A stretch of 64,000 bases of DNA from Voacanga thouarsii (Eukaryota > Streptophyta > Magnoliopsida > Gentianales > Apocynaceae): NCBI GenBank assembly GCA_026120185.1, contig JANUWF010001635.1, positions 186,001 through 250,000 of the forward strand, read 5' to 3'. The position numbers and the translations under genes were made by a program. Of this stretch, positions 46,717 through 59,973 are shown piece by piece. The notes beneath the pieces were generated by a model, which was not told the origin of the DNA, searched no databases, and saw nothing but the letters and a program-made list of their open reading frames with translations. Within the stretch, counting starts at the first letter, position 1. Each line of letters opens with the position of its first letter.

Positions 46717-49700
46717 CATTTTGAATAAAAAATTTACGAGGAAAAGAAAATTCAGTCTCACGAGATGAAGATAATATACAAAGGGTTCTTTACAATTATA
46801 CCAATCACGCATCAAATGTGCATTCCCTGTCCAAACAGATGCAGATATGTATAGATAGATATCAAAACAATACCATTTCTTGCAAAGTGTGGTTACTATC
46901 AAATCATATCTCTCCTTCAATGTGAATGGGCCCTTACATAATTTCTCTTGCAACCTGCGTGCTGTCCTTGCTCAGCGGAATCAATGTTCCATGTTTGATG
47001 CCAACAATTTGTGCTATTCACATACAAACCCAATACTCATACTCACATTTCATCCATCTTTTTCTCCTTAATGATTATGGACACATACAAGGACGCTTGC
47101 CAGGCATATCCAGTCACTTGTGAAGAGTCATTTTTCCCCCTTTTTCTTCACAATGCCAGACCTGCTCACTAACGCTGAGTCAGCTTTGGACAAAAGATTG
47201 GTTGTGACCAAAGTCTCTTCCTAGAGATTTGGTATAGAGCCCTTGACTAAGTTTGGGAACAAGCATTTCCTTATCTCCAAAATGGGAATAAATAACAGTT
47301 AGGTGGATCAATTGATTATTTTGTTTGTATAAGCATAGACCATTACTGTCTGCAAATATTTTGAGCAAGACTTTAGTATGAACATTAGGTAAGAAAGGAG
47401 GAACAATTTCAATAGGACATCTAAAAATAATGACTTGTGTTCATGACTAAGAAGTGTTATGGGGCCGTCCAAACTGAGATAGGTGGATTGTGGATTGATT
47501 TGTGTGGAGTAAATGAAGGAGAGGGAAGTAGGGAACTCAAAGTGGAAAAGCTTGATTAATTTTCAAGCATAAACACGACAGCGGCAAAGTTTGAGATATT
47601 ACTGTTGGTCTGTACAGCTAAGCACTAGTGGCATTCACTCAACATGTGCACCAGTCGGCAACTTCATTTCATCAATCTTGAGGGAATTGAGATTCGGCTA
47701 TGAATAACGTAGTTCCTTTGTTGTTTAGAATTGACCATCTCCAATCCCGGGGTGCACACGCAGATGGCTCTGATGAATGAACCAAATAACCAATATCAGG
47801 AAAAAATGATACTCCATCTTTTCTTGCATTTCTTTTCCATCTTATATAACTTTTGTGACACTAATTAAATAAGATAGATGCCATTCTTGATTTTTTTCTT
47901 TTTCTTTTTCAGAGAAAAATGATGGGATGAGAAAGCGACATGAGCCAAGAAAATAATTCCAGGGTAAAAATTTTCTCAAGGCATGTCAATTCAACTTCCT
48001 TTATAATAGTGTCGATTCTACAAGTATGGTTGCTTACTTTTTTATTTTAAGTTGAGTATCAAACTTTGTTTATCCATGAAGAAATTTATGTGCACTTTGG
48101 AAAAGGCTATTGGCTACTTATCTTCTTTATAGCCTTGTTTTTGAACCCCTTCAGCGCATAAAGTCTTTTAGTCTTCCCTTTCTCTGTTCTCTTTTTGTTT
48201 TCTTGAAAATAAGTAAATTGTGGGGGGAAAAAAATATCTGTGTACTTGAAAATATGTAAAAGTGAAGAGGTCAAGAAAGAGCACACGCATGTGAATCATG
48301 GCGATAAGAAGTATGGTAATAATTGTGGAGAATAACACTTTGAAGTAATGCATCAAGAGAAATGGCGTTCCACAATTCATTATGTAGGAGCATGGTGTTT
48401 GATAAAATGCCTGTGAGAATTTTTAACTGGTCCTCATAGTTTAATACTAGCTTTTCCGCACTTTATTAGCACAAAGAATGCTCAAGTATATGTCCACAAG
48501 GTCAAAAGGGATAGTAAGGCAATAGGAGTAAAGAACGGCACTATCCACAAAAGAAGAGAAAATGTTAACTGGAGCCAACTCTTTCTGTGTGTGTCTTTTC
48601 TTCTCTCCCTCTTATGTCCTGATCAGCAATCTATATGATATCATTGTTTTTTTCTCTTTTTCTTTATTGAGTTGAAAAAAACACTAAAGTCTATTCTCTT
48701 AACTACCAAAAGCAGTGAACAAAAGAGCAAACATAGACATCTCAATAAAATCAAAAGATATTTGCCCCCCAATCCAATTTCAACATTCTCCTCCTCCACC
48801 TTTTTCCCCTTTTTGTGTAGTTGCATTCTTATGAATCTAAACGCATCCAAATTCTCTTTTAATCTTTTCTTAATCTACCTTTACATATTTTTTAACGCTG
48901 CTAAATATTATTTTTCATCTTTAGAATCTCTTTATATTCCCTTTTTCTTTTTTTTTCTCCCTTCTCTTCATTCCCAATCTCAACTTTACCCGTCAACAGT
49001 TCCAAATTTGTCTTTTACTTCCACGTTTAATGGAGGTTATGCTATAGGATGCAGTCTACAATCAGAAAATAAATACTAAACTAACAAAGGAGAGGAGCTT
49101 GGGAAGAAGACAAGCAAAGGCGTGGCCATATGGCTGTATGAAGTCTTTCTAATCAAGCCCATTACTATTTTTACTGGCAGAGGAGGCCCTCTGACATGGT
49201 CAAGATGATTGGAAATGAACATTGTGATATATAAAATCTGCCGACAGTCACGGTACTTCAGTAAAAGAGATTGAATAATATAAACGGATTCAGTATGTTG
49301 AGCCTATATAATAAGGCCACTTGAACGATTAAGGAATAGGTTATTTTCACTTGGAATGATAAACCCAAATCCTGGTTCATTATTTTGTTTGAAGTGGTTT
49401 AGAAAGCAGATTTAAGTCTTTTCTTCATTGTCTTTTCTGCTAACAGCAAGTGCGAAACCAATTAAATCTTAGTTCTTTGAACTAATTTTGTTTTGCTGTA
49501 TTGACAGGAGGTGTCTCTATTCTTCTTATTTCAAAATATTTATCATTTTTTAAAGATTTTTATTATTTCAAATTATTTGTCATTTTATGAACCCAATAGT
49601 CTCAATTATATTCTTATTGTTTATTAATTTATTAAACCATAATATTAGTTAATTTTTAAATTTTTAAATAACTTTATAATTTCTAATAAAAATAATCTAA

Positions 49701-51200
49701 TCTTTTTCTTTAAAAAACTTTGTATTTGAATTTTTTTTAATTTATGTAATTTGTATAATATTGACATATATTTTGAGACATAGAAAATATTCCATTAATA
49801 GTTGTTGCATAATTGAAGAACTATCAAGGTTTGCATATCCAAGAAATGACCATTCCCATGCTATAAAAACAAGATGCAAGATTGATTACAGCCCCTGCTC
49901 TTAAACTATCACTTTTGGGGACTTTTTTACAAAAAAATATTTGTCATTTTATAAAATTAACAATGAAAAATTAATACTTAATTAAAATCAAGAAGGTTAT
50001 AATCTATATGTATTAGATATTCGTTACACATAATAGATAATCAATAGTATATTTTCTCAGTCTTCGTTAGACATTTTTTTCAATGGGGGGGTATATAATA
50101 TTAATGGTAATGGTTCTGTCCTGCTTAAACTAGTCCTACCAAAAACATCTTTTCTCTCTAAACCCACCCTCTCCTCCTGCTTCTCTCAAGAATCTTCCTT
50201 ATTTACCGTTCCCCTCTAGCTGATCTCCGGGTCGGATCCCTCCATTTTCCATTTTCTTTTTTTTAGGGGGGGGTGGGGGGTTGGTTCACACCCCTTTTCC
50301 TTCACAAATTCTCTTCCGATCTTCTTAGATCGCATTTTACTCCATTTCTATAGAGTATTATCTCTCTAACTCCAATTAAATCTAAACCCTTCTTAAGTAT
50401 TTTATCTCCTGTTCAAAACGACATTCAAAGTCATACGTTCAAAACCTTTTCTATTGCCGTTTAAGATAAGTAATAAAATTGAGTTTTTCACGTCTATAGT
50501 CTTCAAAGATGGCAAATACAAATTTGGAAAGGAGACATCGGCGGCAGCGTATTTATTTATTTTACTGTGTTTTGTACTATCTAAAATTTATTGAGCATGA
50601 TATATTTTTAATTTATTTTAGACCTTAACTCACTATGTAATTAGCTCATTTTTATATTAATGATATATTAACTTAGCAAGGAAAAAAAAAATAGTCCGAT
50701 CAAAACAAACAAAGAAAAATGAAAAATAACTGGAGTCGAGTCGCATTCATTGGGCTTAAAATTCAAACACGAGTCACTACAAGACTTATCTCTTCCAACG
50801 AGGTCAAAATTATAAAATACGTAGTATAATTAGTTCTACAAATTTTAGCCCCAAAAGAAGCCAATGGCCGACAAGATGTTCCTCCATCTACAAGCAAACA
50901 AAATCAACCCTTTTCTTTGATATTTTGCACACATCCGTCCCTTTCCTCGTTGAAAAACGCAGCAGAGACCTCACCGTCCCATCATTTCTCCCTAAACTTC
51001 ATGTCTTGGCCTTAGAAAAGGAAAGGTTGAATTTGGTAACGCTAAAAGCTTGTTATCAACGACAACAATATTAATGCATTGCCGTCTCCATCTCTATAAG
51101 AGTTTTTACACCGAAAGAAAGTGGTGAAATTTAATGAAATTGCTTAAAATTTACTCTTCCCCAATATGTTCAAGTTCTTTGGTTTTTTGTTCCTTCCGGA
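46717..51200. other. Long gene-free region downstream of CYCD3
   Basis: No supported coding sequence in 4.5 kb. Features are pyrimidine-rich stretches (48780-48980, 50150-50300), a G run at 50264-50280, and a possible MITE-like AT block at 49520-49800 (tatttcaaaatatttatc with an atttgtcattttatgaa interior). Part could be regulatory DNA or an untranslated transcript; nothing is diagnostic. Confidence 0.4.
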
Positions 51201-51201
51201 T

Positions 51202-51280
51202 AAAATGCCCACCATCTCTGCCTTCACTACAATGGTCTTCTTCTTGGATGGGATTAAGTCGCAGAGATGGTGGACAATTT
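51202..51280. repeat. Foldback with 20-bp arms (13 bp perfect), 3' of CYCD3
   Basis: CCACCATCTCTGC at 51209-51221 and its exact reverse complement GCAGAGATGGTGG at 51261-51273 flank a 39-base loop. Extending the arms outward to 20 bases keeps 18 of 20 pairs. It could be a miRNA-like or RNA-stability hairpin, or a tiny fold-back; no function can be assigned. Confidence 0.5.
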
Positions 51281-51386
51281 AACATGAAAATAATATTATT
51301 GAACATTAACTATTTCGAAGGAAATGCCATGCCATAGGTGCACAGCAATTCGTGGAGGAGAAAGGAGGAATATTGTTGAGGATATC

Positions 51387-52858
51387 TCATGTTGCATGGT
51401 CAAGGCTTTGCACAAGCCGGTCCTCGGCGTTGGCTCTGCTCCTCTTAGACAATGGCTCTGGAGAGGAAGACACCGATGCCGCTACTGACCACGAGTCATT
51501 GGAGCTATCAGAGCTGAATGACATATCCATTACCCCTCTGGGGCTGCCGGGCAGTGATCGGAGCTTACGTTTGTTGCATGAGTAGAAGTAGAAGGCGGAT
51601 GCCACCACCGGGAGTAGCTCATAGCATTCCTCCACCTTGTCCTGTTTTATTAGACGAGTAGAATTACCGTTACAACATTGCTGCTACTAGTATTGGGACT
51701 AACTAGAATGTGGGGAGAGGACCGAGAGGTATTAATTAAAGAAAATGACTTGATAAATGCATAAATCGAAAACAAACCTTGTTGATTCCAAGAATGCCCA
51801 ATAGCTGTTCTCGGTATTCTACTCCAAGACAGGGCTCCACGCTGTTGAAAACATGCAGCATTGTTGCAGTTGCCATCACCGAAGGAAGATAGCACGTGAA
51901 TCTGCAATCTGCATTATACAGAAGTCCCCACTTCAACTTACAGGAGAATAAAAAGAAAACTTGTTTCTTCTTTGTTTTCATCCTGTTGCCATTATTATTA
52001 AGGTACTTCCCGTGCCTACCAGAAATGACAGAGAGAAGAAAACACTCGCATCTCCTAAGGATTTCCCAGCAAGCGTGGCTCTTTAACCCTAGCCTCCTCA
52101 TAACATAGTCGAGAAATGAAAGTGGAGTCACAGGGTTCATTTTCCATTCAAGAGAGGAAAGAACCACTATCTCCATTCTCTGTATCGTTTTTGCCTCAAA
52201 CACATAGTTGGAATTCTCCACCTAAAGAAATCGAAGCACCCCGAAATTAATACTATTTCCCAAGATAGAGATTTATGTACAGACCAACCCCCCCAGCATT
52301 TATACATATATCATAAAGTAGATAACAATAAAGATTCAATTTTTATTACAGTAATCGTACTTGGAGGTCTAAAAGGAGAGGCACTTGAGTCTCTTCGACT
52401 TTGGCAGCAAGAGAAAGACAGGCCACAGTAGCAAGTTGAGTCATCCATGGCTTCTTCTTACTCTGGGATTGAAAGCTAAAGAGAAACCTATCCAAGTAGT
52501 TCACTGCAAGTACTGCAGTGGCAGCAGAGAAAGAGTAGTAAGCAGTGACCTTCAGAATCCACCCCACGGCCTCACTTCTAGCCTCGGCCAAATATGGGTT
52601 CCCTTCAAGCCCCTTGTACAAGTCATTCTCTTGTTCTTTACCCAACAAAGAGCACAGCTCTTCCTCCTCCCACAATAAATCTTGTTCCGACAACAACGGA
52701 GGTATAGGGTTCACATTATTAGCACAGTAACTCTCTTCTTCTGCATCTTCAATGAAACAGTCCTCTCTATCCATCTCTTCCCAGTGCTCTTCTTCACAAT
52801 ACAAAGCATCCAACATTGAAGATGGAAACTTTTGTTCACTCTGATGCTGATGAGCCAT
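51387..52858 (-). CDS. CYCD3: D-type cyclin, CYCD3 class
   Basis: Regulatory partner of CDKA that drives the G1/S transition through phosphorylation of retinoblastoma-related protein. Exons 52858-52361, 52221-52020, 51908-51778 and 51641-51387 join in frame (GT-AG throughout; exon 2/3 junction in phase 1) to give 361 residues, a normal D3 length. The LxCxE RBR-binding motif is LYCEE at residues 19-23. The first cyclin fold (about 60-195) has [21 protein letters not shown] and [17 protein letters not shown]; the second (about 196-280) has [25 protein letters not shown] and [14 protein letters not shown]. The C-terminal tail is Ser-rich ([20 protein letters not shown]), as in D3 cyclins, with a possible CDK site and PEST character suggesting rapid turnover. 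It appears intact. The exact paralogue number is not assigned. Confidence 0.93.
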
Positions 52859-53567
52859 TTCTTCAAGAAAGCAATACTGCTATTAATATCTCATTCAAAA
52901 TAAGATTTTGAAGATGAAGGACAGGCCCAGAGGCATGCCTTGAGCCATCTCCCTCTCTCTTTAGACCGTGAGATTTGGATGGGAGAGGATGGAGGATGAG
53001 GCGGGAGTGAAGAATGGCTGCCAGTGGTGGTGGTTTTATTTGGTTTTGTGGGCTCTTAAGAGCTTTGAGCAATTTTTGTAATAATAATGCTAATGCTATT
53101 TGGGGAGGAAAGGAAGGAGCATAGCATCAGACCGGACCTGAATCATAGGGTCATGCATTACAATAACTCGACACGTGACTTTTGTACGTGTTACATATAT
53201 GTGTGGGCCCACTTAACTAAAGGGCCCCGCGTTTATGCTGGGTAAGAGCTGTGGTTAACTATACTTGAGTGGATCTCAAAATCTTTCGACAGCCAATAAA
53301 ATGACTGTTTTTCTAGCTTGATTGGTGTAAATCGAGGGTCTCCAGTGGGTTTTAGATGGGCCCCGGTTAATTGGGAGGTCAAAATGGGAATGAGAGTAAA
53401 TAATTTCCCATGTGCATGGACGACCTGACTAGTAGAGTGCGGATCTAACGCAATGTTGTTCCTTATCAACGACTTCACCTTTGAATCTCTTTTTCTTTAT
53501 TTTATTTATTTAAAATAAAGATTTAATCTTATATTTCAAAAAAATAAAAGAGAAAGTGATCGCCTCT
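52859..53567. promoter_or_regulatory. CYCD3 upstream region with G-box and GTGGGCCCAC palindrome
   Basis: The segment upstream of the minus-strand start codon contains a CACGTG G-box at 53172-53177 and the palindrome GTGGGCCCAC at 53203-53212, which holds TGGGCC site-II elements typical of plant proliferation genes. Distances to the ATG are about 315-355 bp. No other gene is seen. The transcription start was not located. Confidence 0.4.
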
Positions 53568-54825
53568 TCACACAATATAGACTTGATTGGGGGATTGAAG
53601 TGATTTCCCTATGATCACGTAAAACGATAGGGGGAAGGAGGGATGGGGTAAATAACCAAAATGATTGTGAAGTTTAGCCCATTTAGTAATTTTGTGAGCA
53701 TATACATTCCCCGAGTGGGAGATATAAACATACTTCCAATTATCTCTATTTTTGAGCATAAACTTCACGGCATTTATGAATCCTTTCTCAAACCATTCCT
53801 CAATCGAAAGAATACCAACAATTGCCCTTATAACATTAAGAGAGTCACATTCCAAGATGACTTTAGATATGTCGGCCACATTGGCGATCAACGCAGCATT
53901 AAGGGCAGCAAGAGCTTCAGCAGCAAAAGTATCACCAGAAAAATCTTTCTCAGTCCAAACCCAAAGAAGTTGTCCCATATGGTCGCGAAAAACACAAACA
54001 GATATCGCAATTCCATCTTGAAAAGCAGTGTCAAATTTTACTTTGACATAGGGGAGGGCAGAGCCTGCCAAGACTGGGGTAGATTGAGAGTTTGCCTCTT
54101 CCAATGTCGGGTAAGACTAGCTTCCCAATAAACCTTCGTTGTCCTACTAATATGAGTAGAGAGTACATCCCAATGTTGAGAATCTTCCCCTACACGCAAT
54201 TGATTTCGATATTGCCATACATTTTCCATCAACACCATAGCATAGTTAAGAAATTCTCGTTTAGTCTCACTTAGGAAAGGGAATGAATTATCCAAATTCA
54301 ACAGCTCCTTTATCCAGTCTTCCATTTTTCAGGTGGAAAATTTGTCTATTTTAAAATGCTATTTAGAATGCCACCATAGACATTTGATAAGGGGCAGAGA
54401 AGAAAGAGATGCTCCAAACTTTTTGTAGCAGACTGGCAGATGCAACAGGATTGGTCCATCAAGTCCAAAACCCAAGCCAACCTAGACTTTGTAGGTAGTA
54501 ACTAAGAGACAACAGGCCATAAAAAATGCTTGTGACAACTATGTACGTGGGAAGACCACAGAGATTTTCACAGAGTGCAGGGGAGAGGAGGAGTAGATGA
54601 TAGAAAGATCGTGTGTGGTAAGGAGGGGTTAGTATTGTACCTCAACTGATGAATAATTCTGTAAGCAAATTTAACAGAAAATCTCCCTAACTTGGAGGGA
54701 GTCCACACCAGTGAGTCGGGTTCCCCAATCCTAGGAATAAAATTTTTTAGAATTTCCTGAGTAATAGATGGTGGAAACAGATTATAGATGAGTTCATAGT
54801 TCCATAAATGTTGATTAGAGAGCAT
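53568..54825 (-). pseudogene. LINE ORF2 C-terminal remnant: zinc-binding RT region and RNase H
   Basis: Read on the minus strand, 54825-54568 carries the plant LINE reverse-transcriptase tail (WNYELIYNLFPPSI, then DSLVWTPSKLGRFSVKFAYR). 54104-53568 carries an RNase H (RVT_3-like) domain with VKFDTAF (first Asp), FAAEALAALNA (Glu), LECDSLNVIRAI (Asp) and a late SGNVYAHKITKWAK segment. Stops and frame changes interrupt it (for example near 54326 and 54105), and the upstream RT and endonuclease are absent. It lies next to the CYCD3 promoter. It is a dead fragment. Confidence 0.72.
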
Positions 54826-55135
54826 GAGGTCTCAAACTAAACTCACATGTTGCTAGTTTATATGAACAGGGGGAAGACGATGAGTAGTAAGGCCTGAGAT
54901 CTACGGATCTTCCCAAATGTTCACTTACGAATCACGACCAATTCGATAACATAGTCCAGCTTCTAGTACGTCTTTCGTTTTCCATATACCTTTCCAAATC
55001 CAGGACGACCCACTGGGACAGCTATCCACATCCAATAATCGTCTGCCTTGAAGCTATTTAGATTATATGCCAGGAAAGTTTCAAGATCAAAGCCAATTTA
55101 TTTCTCCTTTGAATCTCAATGGCCGTAGTTTATAT
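54826..55135. other. Continuation of LINE-like debris
   Basis: 54840-55080 on the minus strand has short pieces reminiscent of LINE coding sequence between stops, but not enough to call domains. Confidence 0.3.
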
Positions 55136-55330
55136 ACTTCATCCGTCACTCTAAAATTAATTAATTTATTATTTTGACATTTTAAACATTATATGCTATA
55201 AAAAATAAACAGTTTAATTATAAAATTTAACTTAAAATATGATTTTCTATGTTCTAAAATATAATATTACTATTATAAATACGAAATTAGAAATTTAATA
55301 TTGAAAAAAATAAGACTCAGGGAGTAATAG
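55136..55330. repeat. Small MITE
   Basis: Ends are tacttcatccgtcactc and the complementary gactcagggagta, with an AT-rich interior and no coding sequence. Confidence 0.5.
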
Positions 55331-55687
55331 ATAAAAAAATACAGATATATTACAAGATAATGATATAATTTTTATAAATTTTTGAAAGTACAAGAATAAA
55401 AATTAAAAATATTTTTAAAAAGTAAATATAAAATTTTGAAAAACTTTAGAAATAAATGACACGTGTATATTATATTATAATTTTTATTTTATATAAATTG
55501 TTATATCAAGTTAACTATTATTAATTTTATATTCTTTCGTACTGTTAAAATTGATACTTCATTCATCCCTTTTTATCTGTCAATTTTAACCGAATCATAA
55601 GTTTTAAGAAAAATAAAAAATTTTAATTAATTAATTAATATTTTCTATTTTACTCTCAAAGAATTTATCTCTTTATTAAGGAGTAAT

Positions 55688-56571
55688 TGATGAGACTCCA
55701 CTTCATCATGGAGGTCAAGATCAAGGAGGGGGAGGCGTAACCATGCAAGAACTTAAGCCGGCAACAAAGACGGACGAAACTCGACCAAAAAGGAGGCCTT
55801 TAGAGGATGATCAGCGCCGCCCCAAGCAGCAGAATCGGCGCCGGCTCCATTCTGCCCAACAACGGCTTTATTCTGCCATTCGACCACCCGAAGACAGATC
55901 ACAATTGGCGCCAGCTGTGGTGTCCAAACCGGCGTTGGCTAAACCCCGGGCCGCCGACGACTACCCTGCGTTTTTAATATTTTCTCCTATTTTCTTAAAT
56001 TTTAATTGCTTGTAAAGACTTATTATGACCATAAATTGTAATAGAACCTCAGAGATTACTTAGCTAGGGTTAGGATAGTATAAATAGCACATTTAGTGAT
56101 TCGACAACACAATTCACACACTTTACTTCAAATTTGAGAGAGAATCTTGAGAGGCCCTAGCCTTCTTGTCCATCTTATTTAAGACCATGCTTAAGGGTTA
56201 GTCTTCCTTATGAATGAGTCTATAAATCTTTTGGATAATCCAATATTGTTTTCTTTGAATGTGTCTTAGTTATTTTGTTCTTCTAAGATTTGTTTGAATT
56301 CCAATATTTGGGTGCCTATTTTCTCTATTCTATTTGTTCTTGTTTGCCTTTATTGCTTTAAGGATATTGGGGTGAGATTATATTAGAACTTTCTACTTTA
56401 CTTGAGGGTCTGGCTTAGTTCTTCAAGGATTTAATAGAGGGTAGGTTGTTATTTCAGTTTCTCTTTTTGTCCCCAGAAAATTCTCTGTTTTGGACCTATT
56501 TGGTTGAGCTGAACACAAACCAACTAAACCACTCACAACACCAAGAAAAAGCCCACACAATATTTGTATCA
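55688..56571 (+). repeat. 5' LTR of the gypsy element
   Basis: Starts TGATGAGACTCC and ends TTTGTATCA. A TATA-like agtataaatagcac is at about 56077. It carries a GC-rich stretch (55800-55960) where it differs most from the 3' copy, including an indel. An open frame starting MQELKP is present in both LTRs but is judged chance. Confidence 0.9.
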
Positions 56572-57479
56572 AAGAGTTTGGTATCAGAGAAGGAAAAGCT
56601 TGATTCCAATCAAAGTTTGAAAGCAAGAAAAAGAACCCTACAAAATTGAAGAAAAAGAAAACAGAGAATTCCGTAACTCAAAAACATGCTCCAAAAAGGT
56701 CATAAAATTTTTGCTATTTCTTGATTTTTCTCTTGGGAAATTGCTCATTGATGTTAATATAATCCTTGGGAACAAATCTTTCTTGTGTTTGTGGTGAAAT
56801 TTGGTTTGAATGTGAGTGAAAATGTTGGTTGTTCTTAAGTGACGGGTTTGCATCCAAGGTGTTTGATAAATGTTCCATGAGAATATTTTTTACTATAGTT
56901 GGGGTCTTTAATTCTTAATTTTCATTCTTTGGGATATTGGGACTTAGTATATCATGCTATTGTTGAAATTCCATATTCATTGAACTCAATCTTTCTAGTG
57001 CACACCTGTGATCGTCTTGTTCTTCATCATCCTAGTTCTAGTTGTTCTTGTTTCTTTATTCTTGATAATTCTTGTTTGTTTCTTACTTAGAAGTATTTCT
57101 TGTGCGTTTAGTGCTTGTTCCTGTGTTGATTGAGTCCACTCTTCTTAAAATTCTTGACTTAAAACTTGTTTGCTTTAAAATTTATTTGCTTGAGGTGCCC
57201 AACAAGTGTTTGTTGAAATTCTCCTAAGATCCCCTAATTGAAAAATTCTTTTGATTTGTGTGATTCACTAAGTTGGACTAAAACTTTAGCCATTGGGGAG
57301 AATTGAGATTGAACAAGAAGGCTTGACTATTGAGAAAAAGGTAAGAGGCCTAAGAGAGCAAACACGAGTGTGGAGTGACCAATCCTTGAGAGCCAACACG
57401 CAAAGAAGCGAACTGAAGAATTATTTTATTTCTAATCTCTTTTGTTTTGCAGGTATAAGTAAGTAAATATTTCATCACT

Positions 57480-58807
57480 ATGGCTCATGATCAAGAGATC
57501 TCTAGGTCTAACCCAAGTGGCCCTAGTAGACCTCAAGAAGAACAAATTGATGCTAGGGGTCTGCATGAAGACTTGCAAGTTATGATGAGGACTATGCAAA
57601 GTGAGTTCCAAAACATGATAAGGGAGTTGATAAATCATATTGGACAATCTTCTACCGTTGCACAAAGGAGAGGCCAATAACGATTTGAAGTACCTAACCT
57701 AAGGATGAGGGATGGTAATGCCCATACTCCTCTGTTAAATGTCAAACAAGGGGAAGAGTGGGATGCGCACTTTATTGGGTATCCCAACAAGCTCCTATGA
57801 GAGGGGGAAGACATAGCTTGAGAGGAGGACGAGGTAGGGGCCAAGGAAGGAATGGTGGGAACAACTTAAGGGGGTTAGAAAGAGAGTTTGAGAGAGTTGA
57901 TGAATGGTATGAGGGGGAACAAGTTGAAGCCCTTGGGGAACATCATAAAGGATGGGGCAATAGAGGAGGAAGGAGAGAAGGAAATGATGAGGAGAAGGAG
58001 TTTAACCACATCAAATTGAAAGTGTCCACATTTTATGGCAAGAGTGACCCCGAACCATATTTTGAGTGGGAAAGTAAGATGGAAATCTTCCTAGAAAGTC
58101 ATACCTATAATGAGAAGTCAAAAGTGAGGCTGGCTACTTTGGGATTTTCAGAGTATGCTTTGGTATGGTGGGAGCAAGTTAGTGTACAAAGGAGACAAAT
58201 GAGAGTGAAAACCGTGGCTAGTTGGAATTTGTTGAAAGATATGATGAGAGTAAGGTTTATACCACACCATTAATACAATGATCTTTATCAAAGGCTCCAA
58301 TCACTCAAGCAAGGGAACAAAAGTGTAGAAGATTACCATAAGGAGATGGAAGTTATGTTAATGAGAGCTCAAATCAATGAGGATCCTAGAGCAACAAGAG
58401 CAAGGTTCTTGGGAGGATTAAATAGGGAGATTGCCAACTTGATGGAATTGCACCTCTGTGATCGATTGGAGGGTATGGTGCATGCCGCTATGAAGATTGA
58501 TAGGCAATTAAAGAGGAGGGTATTTACTAGACCACCACTTCCAAACCTCAACACTACTAGCAAGTTGCCATTTGAGAAGGGCGAAGCCCCTAAGCCATTC
58601 CAAAGGGACTTCTACAAACCTAGGGAAGGTTGGAACAAAAATGAGGGAAAAGCCATGGAGAGGCCACAAAGGAATAGGGATATCAAGTGTTTTAAGTGCC
58701 TTGGATATGGACATACATCCTATGAGTGTCTAAGTAAGAAAACGATGTATACTAATCCCTATGGTAAGGTTTCTACCGACGGGAAAGAAGAAGGAGAAAG
58801 GTACTAA
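57480..58807 (+). pseudogene. Gypsy gag remnant with CCHC zinc knuckle
   Basis: The capsid/nucleocapsid precursor begins MAHDQEISRSN at 57480. A stop at 57675-57677 and a frame change before 57758 break the start. From 57758 the frame continues through a basic Gly/Arg-rich linker (about 57800-57860), the capsid-like region (VSTFYGKSDPEPYFEWE, ALVWWEQ, SVEDYHKEME, RFLGGLNREIANLMEL) and the knuckle CFKCLGYGHTSYEC (C-x2-C-x4-H-x4-C). A TAA interrupts at 58271-58273 and another ends the segment at 58805-58807; the same frame goes on into protease. Confidence 0.85.
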
Positions 58808-59962
58808 GGAGATCAAGAGGGAAAAAATGATGAGGAAAGTGATGAAGGGGAAGTTGTTGGTCAAGAATACTCTTTGGTGGGAGTCACAAGAAGGTCATTG
58901 AATGCACAAGCCATTGAGGATCAAGATCACCAACAAAGAGAGAACATCTTCTACAATAGATGTCTAATCAACAATACCTCTTGTAGTGTTATTGTGGATA
59001 GTGGGAGTTGTACTAACGTGATTAGTGCAAACTTAGTTGAAGAATTAGACATGAAATGGATAAAACACCCCAAGCATTACAAATTTCAATGGCTAAATGA
59101 TAGTGAGGAATTGAGAATGAACAAACAAGTTTTGGTGTCTTTTGAGATGGGGAAGTATAATGATGATGTGCTATGTGATGTAATACCCATGCAAGCGGGT
59201 CACTTGCTCCTAGGGAGACCTTGGCAATACGATAGACATGTAAAGTACGATGGGAGGAAGAATACTTATTTATTACTTAATGAGAGAACTAAATTTACTC
59301 TCACCCTCATAGCCCATAGTGAGGTGAACAAAGATCAAAGAATCATGACGGAGGGAGAAAAGAAAAAGGGAGCACAAAATGTCAAACAAAAATAAAAAGT
59401 TGAGAGGAAAGAAAAAGAGTTTAGAAAGAGGATGGGCAAACAAACACCTTTGACAATCAAGGATAGGAGTGAGCAAGGACAAAAGAGGGAAGGTAAAAGA
59501 ATAGTGAATTTCTTTGCAAAAGAAAGTGAGGTCATAGAGGCTATAGAAGTTAAGAAACCGGTTATTCTTCTTTTTTACAAAGGTTCTTATGTTTCTACTA
59601 ATGATTTTTCATTGTCTTTGCCTAATAAAATTGTAGCTATTCCTCAAGAATTTGAAGTTGTTTTTTCAAAAGAGATGGTCAACCGAACACTAACCCAATT
59701 CTTACGGGCCAGAATCAAGAAGAACTTGAACAATTTGGGGGAATGCTTGCCACATCTTAAGTTTGTTTACAAAAGGGCTTTTCAACCTACAACTTCTTAT
59801 TCTCTTTTTGAAATTGAGTATGATTTTAACTTTCTAACTCCTTTAGAATTGTTTCCCTTGCTTGTAGGTGAACGAGAGAACCTTGATGGAGCTAAGAAGA
59901 CGGCAATGGTGAAAGCATTCCATGTAGATGATGGCAATGATTCGGAGACGAATCCTTTTTAA
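58808..59962 (+). pseudogene. Gypsy protease fused by deletion to an integrase C-terminal remnant
   Basis: It stays in the same frame as the 57758 gag segment. The aspartic protease has VIVDSGSCTNV (catalytic Asp codon at 58997) and GHLLLGRPWQYD near its end. A TAA lies at 59393-59395. The frame then continues with the pre-RT segment ending in FEVVFSKEM and passes without a break, at about 59680, into VNRTLTQFLR, LPHLKFVYKRAF and a segment matching the integrase C-terminal region of such elements. Everything normally between (RT, RNase H, integrase catalytic core) is absent. Confidence 0.82.
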
Positions 59963-59973
59963 GAAGGGGGAGA

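Noticed and set aside
55743..56015. Open frame starting MQELKP inside the gypsy 5' LTR (and a version in the 3' LTR at 60023)
   Set aside because: Present only because the LTR is repeated. The frame is disrupted differently in the two LTRs and matches no retroelement protein.
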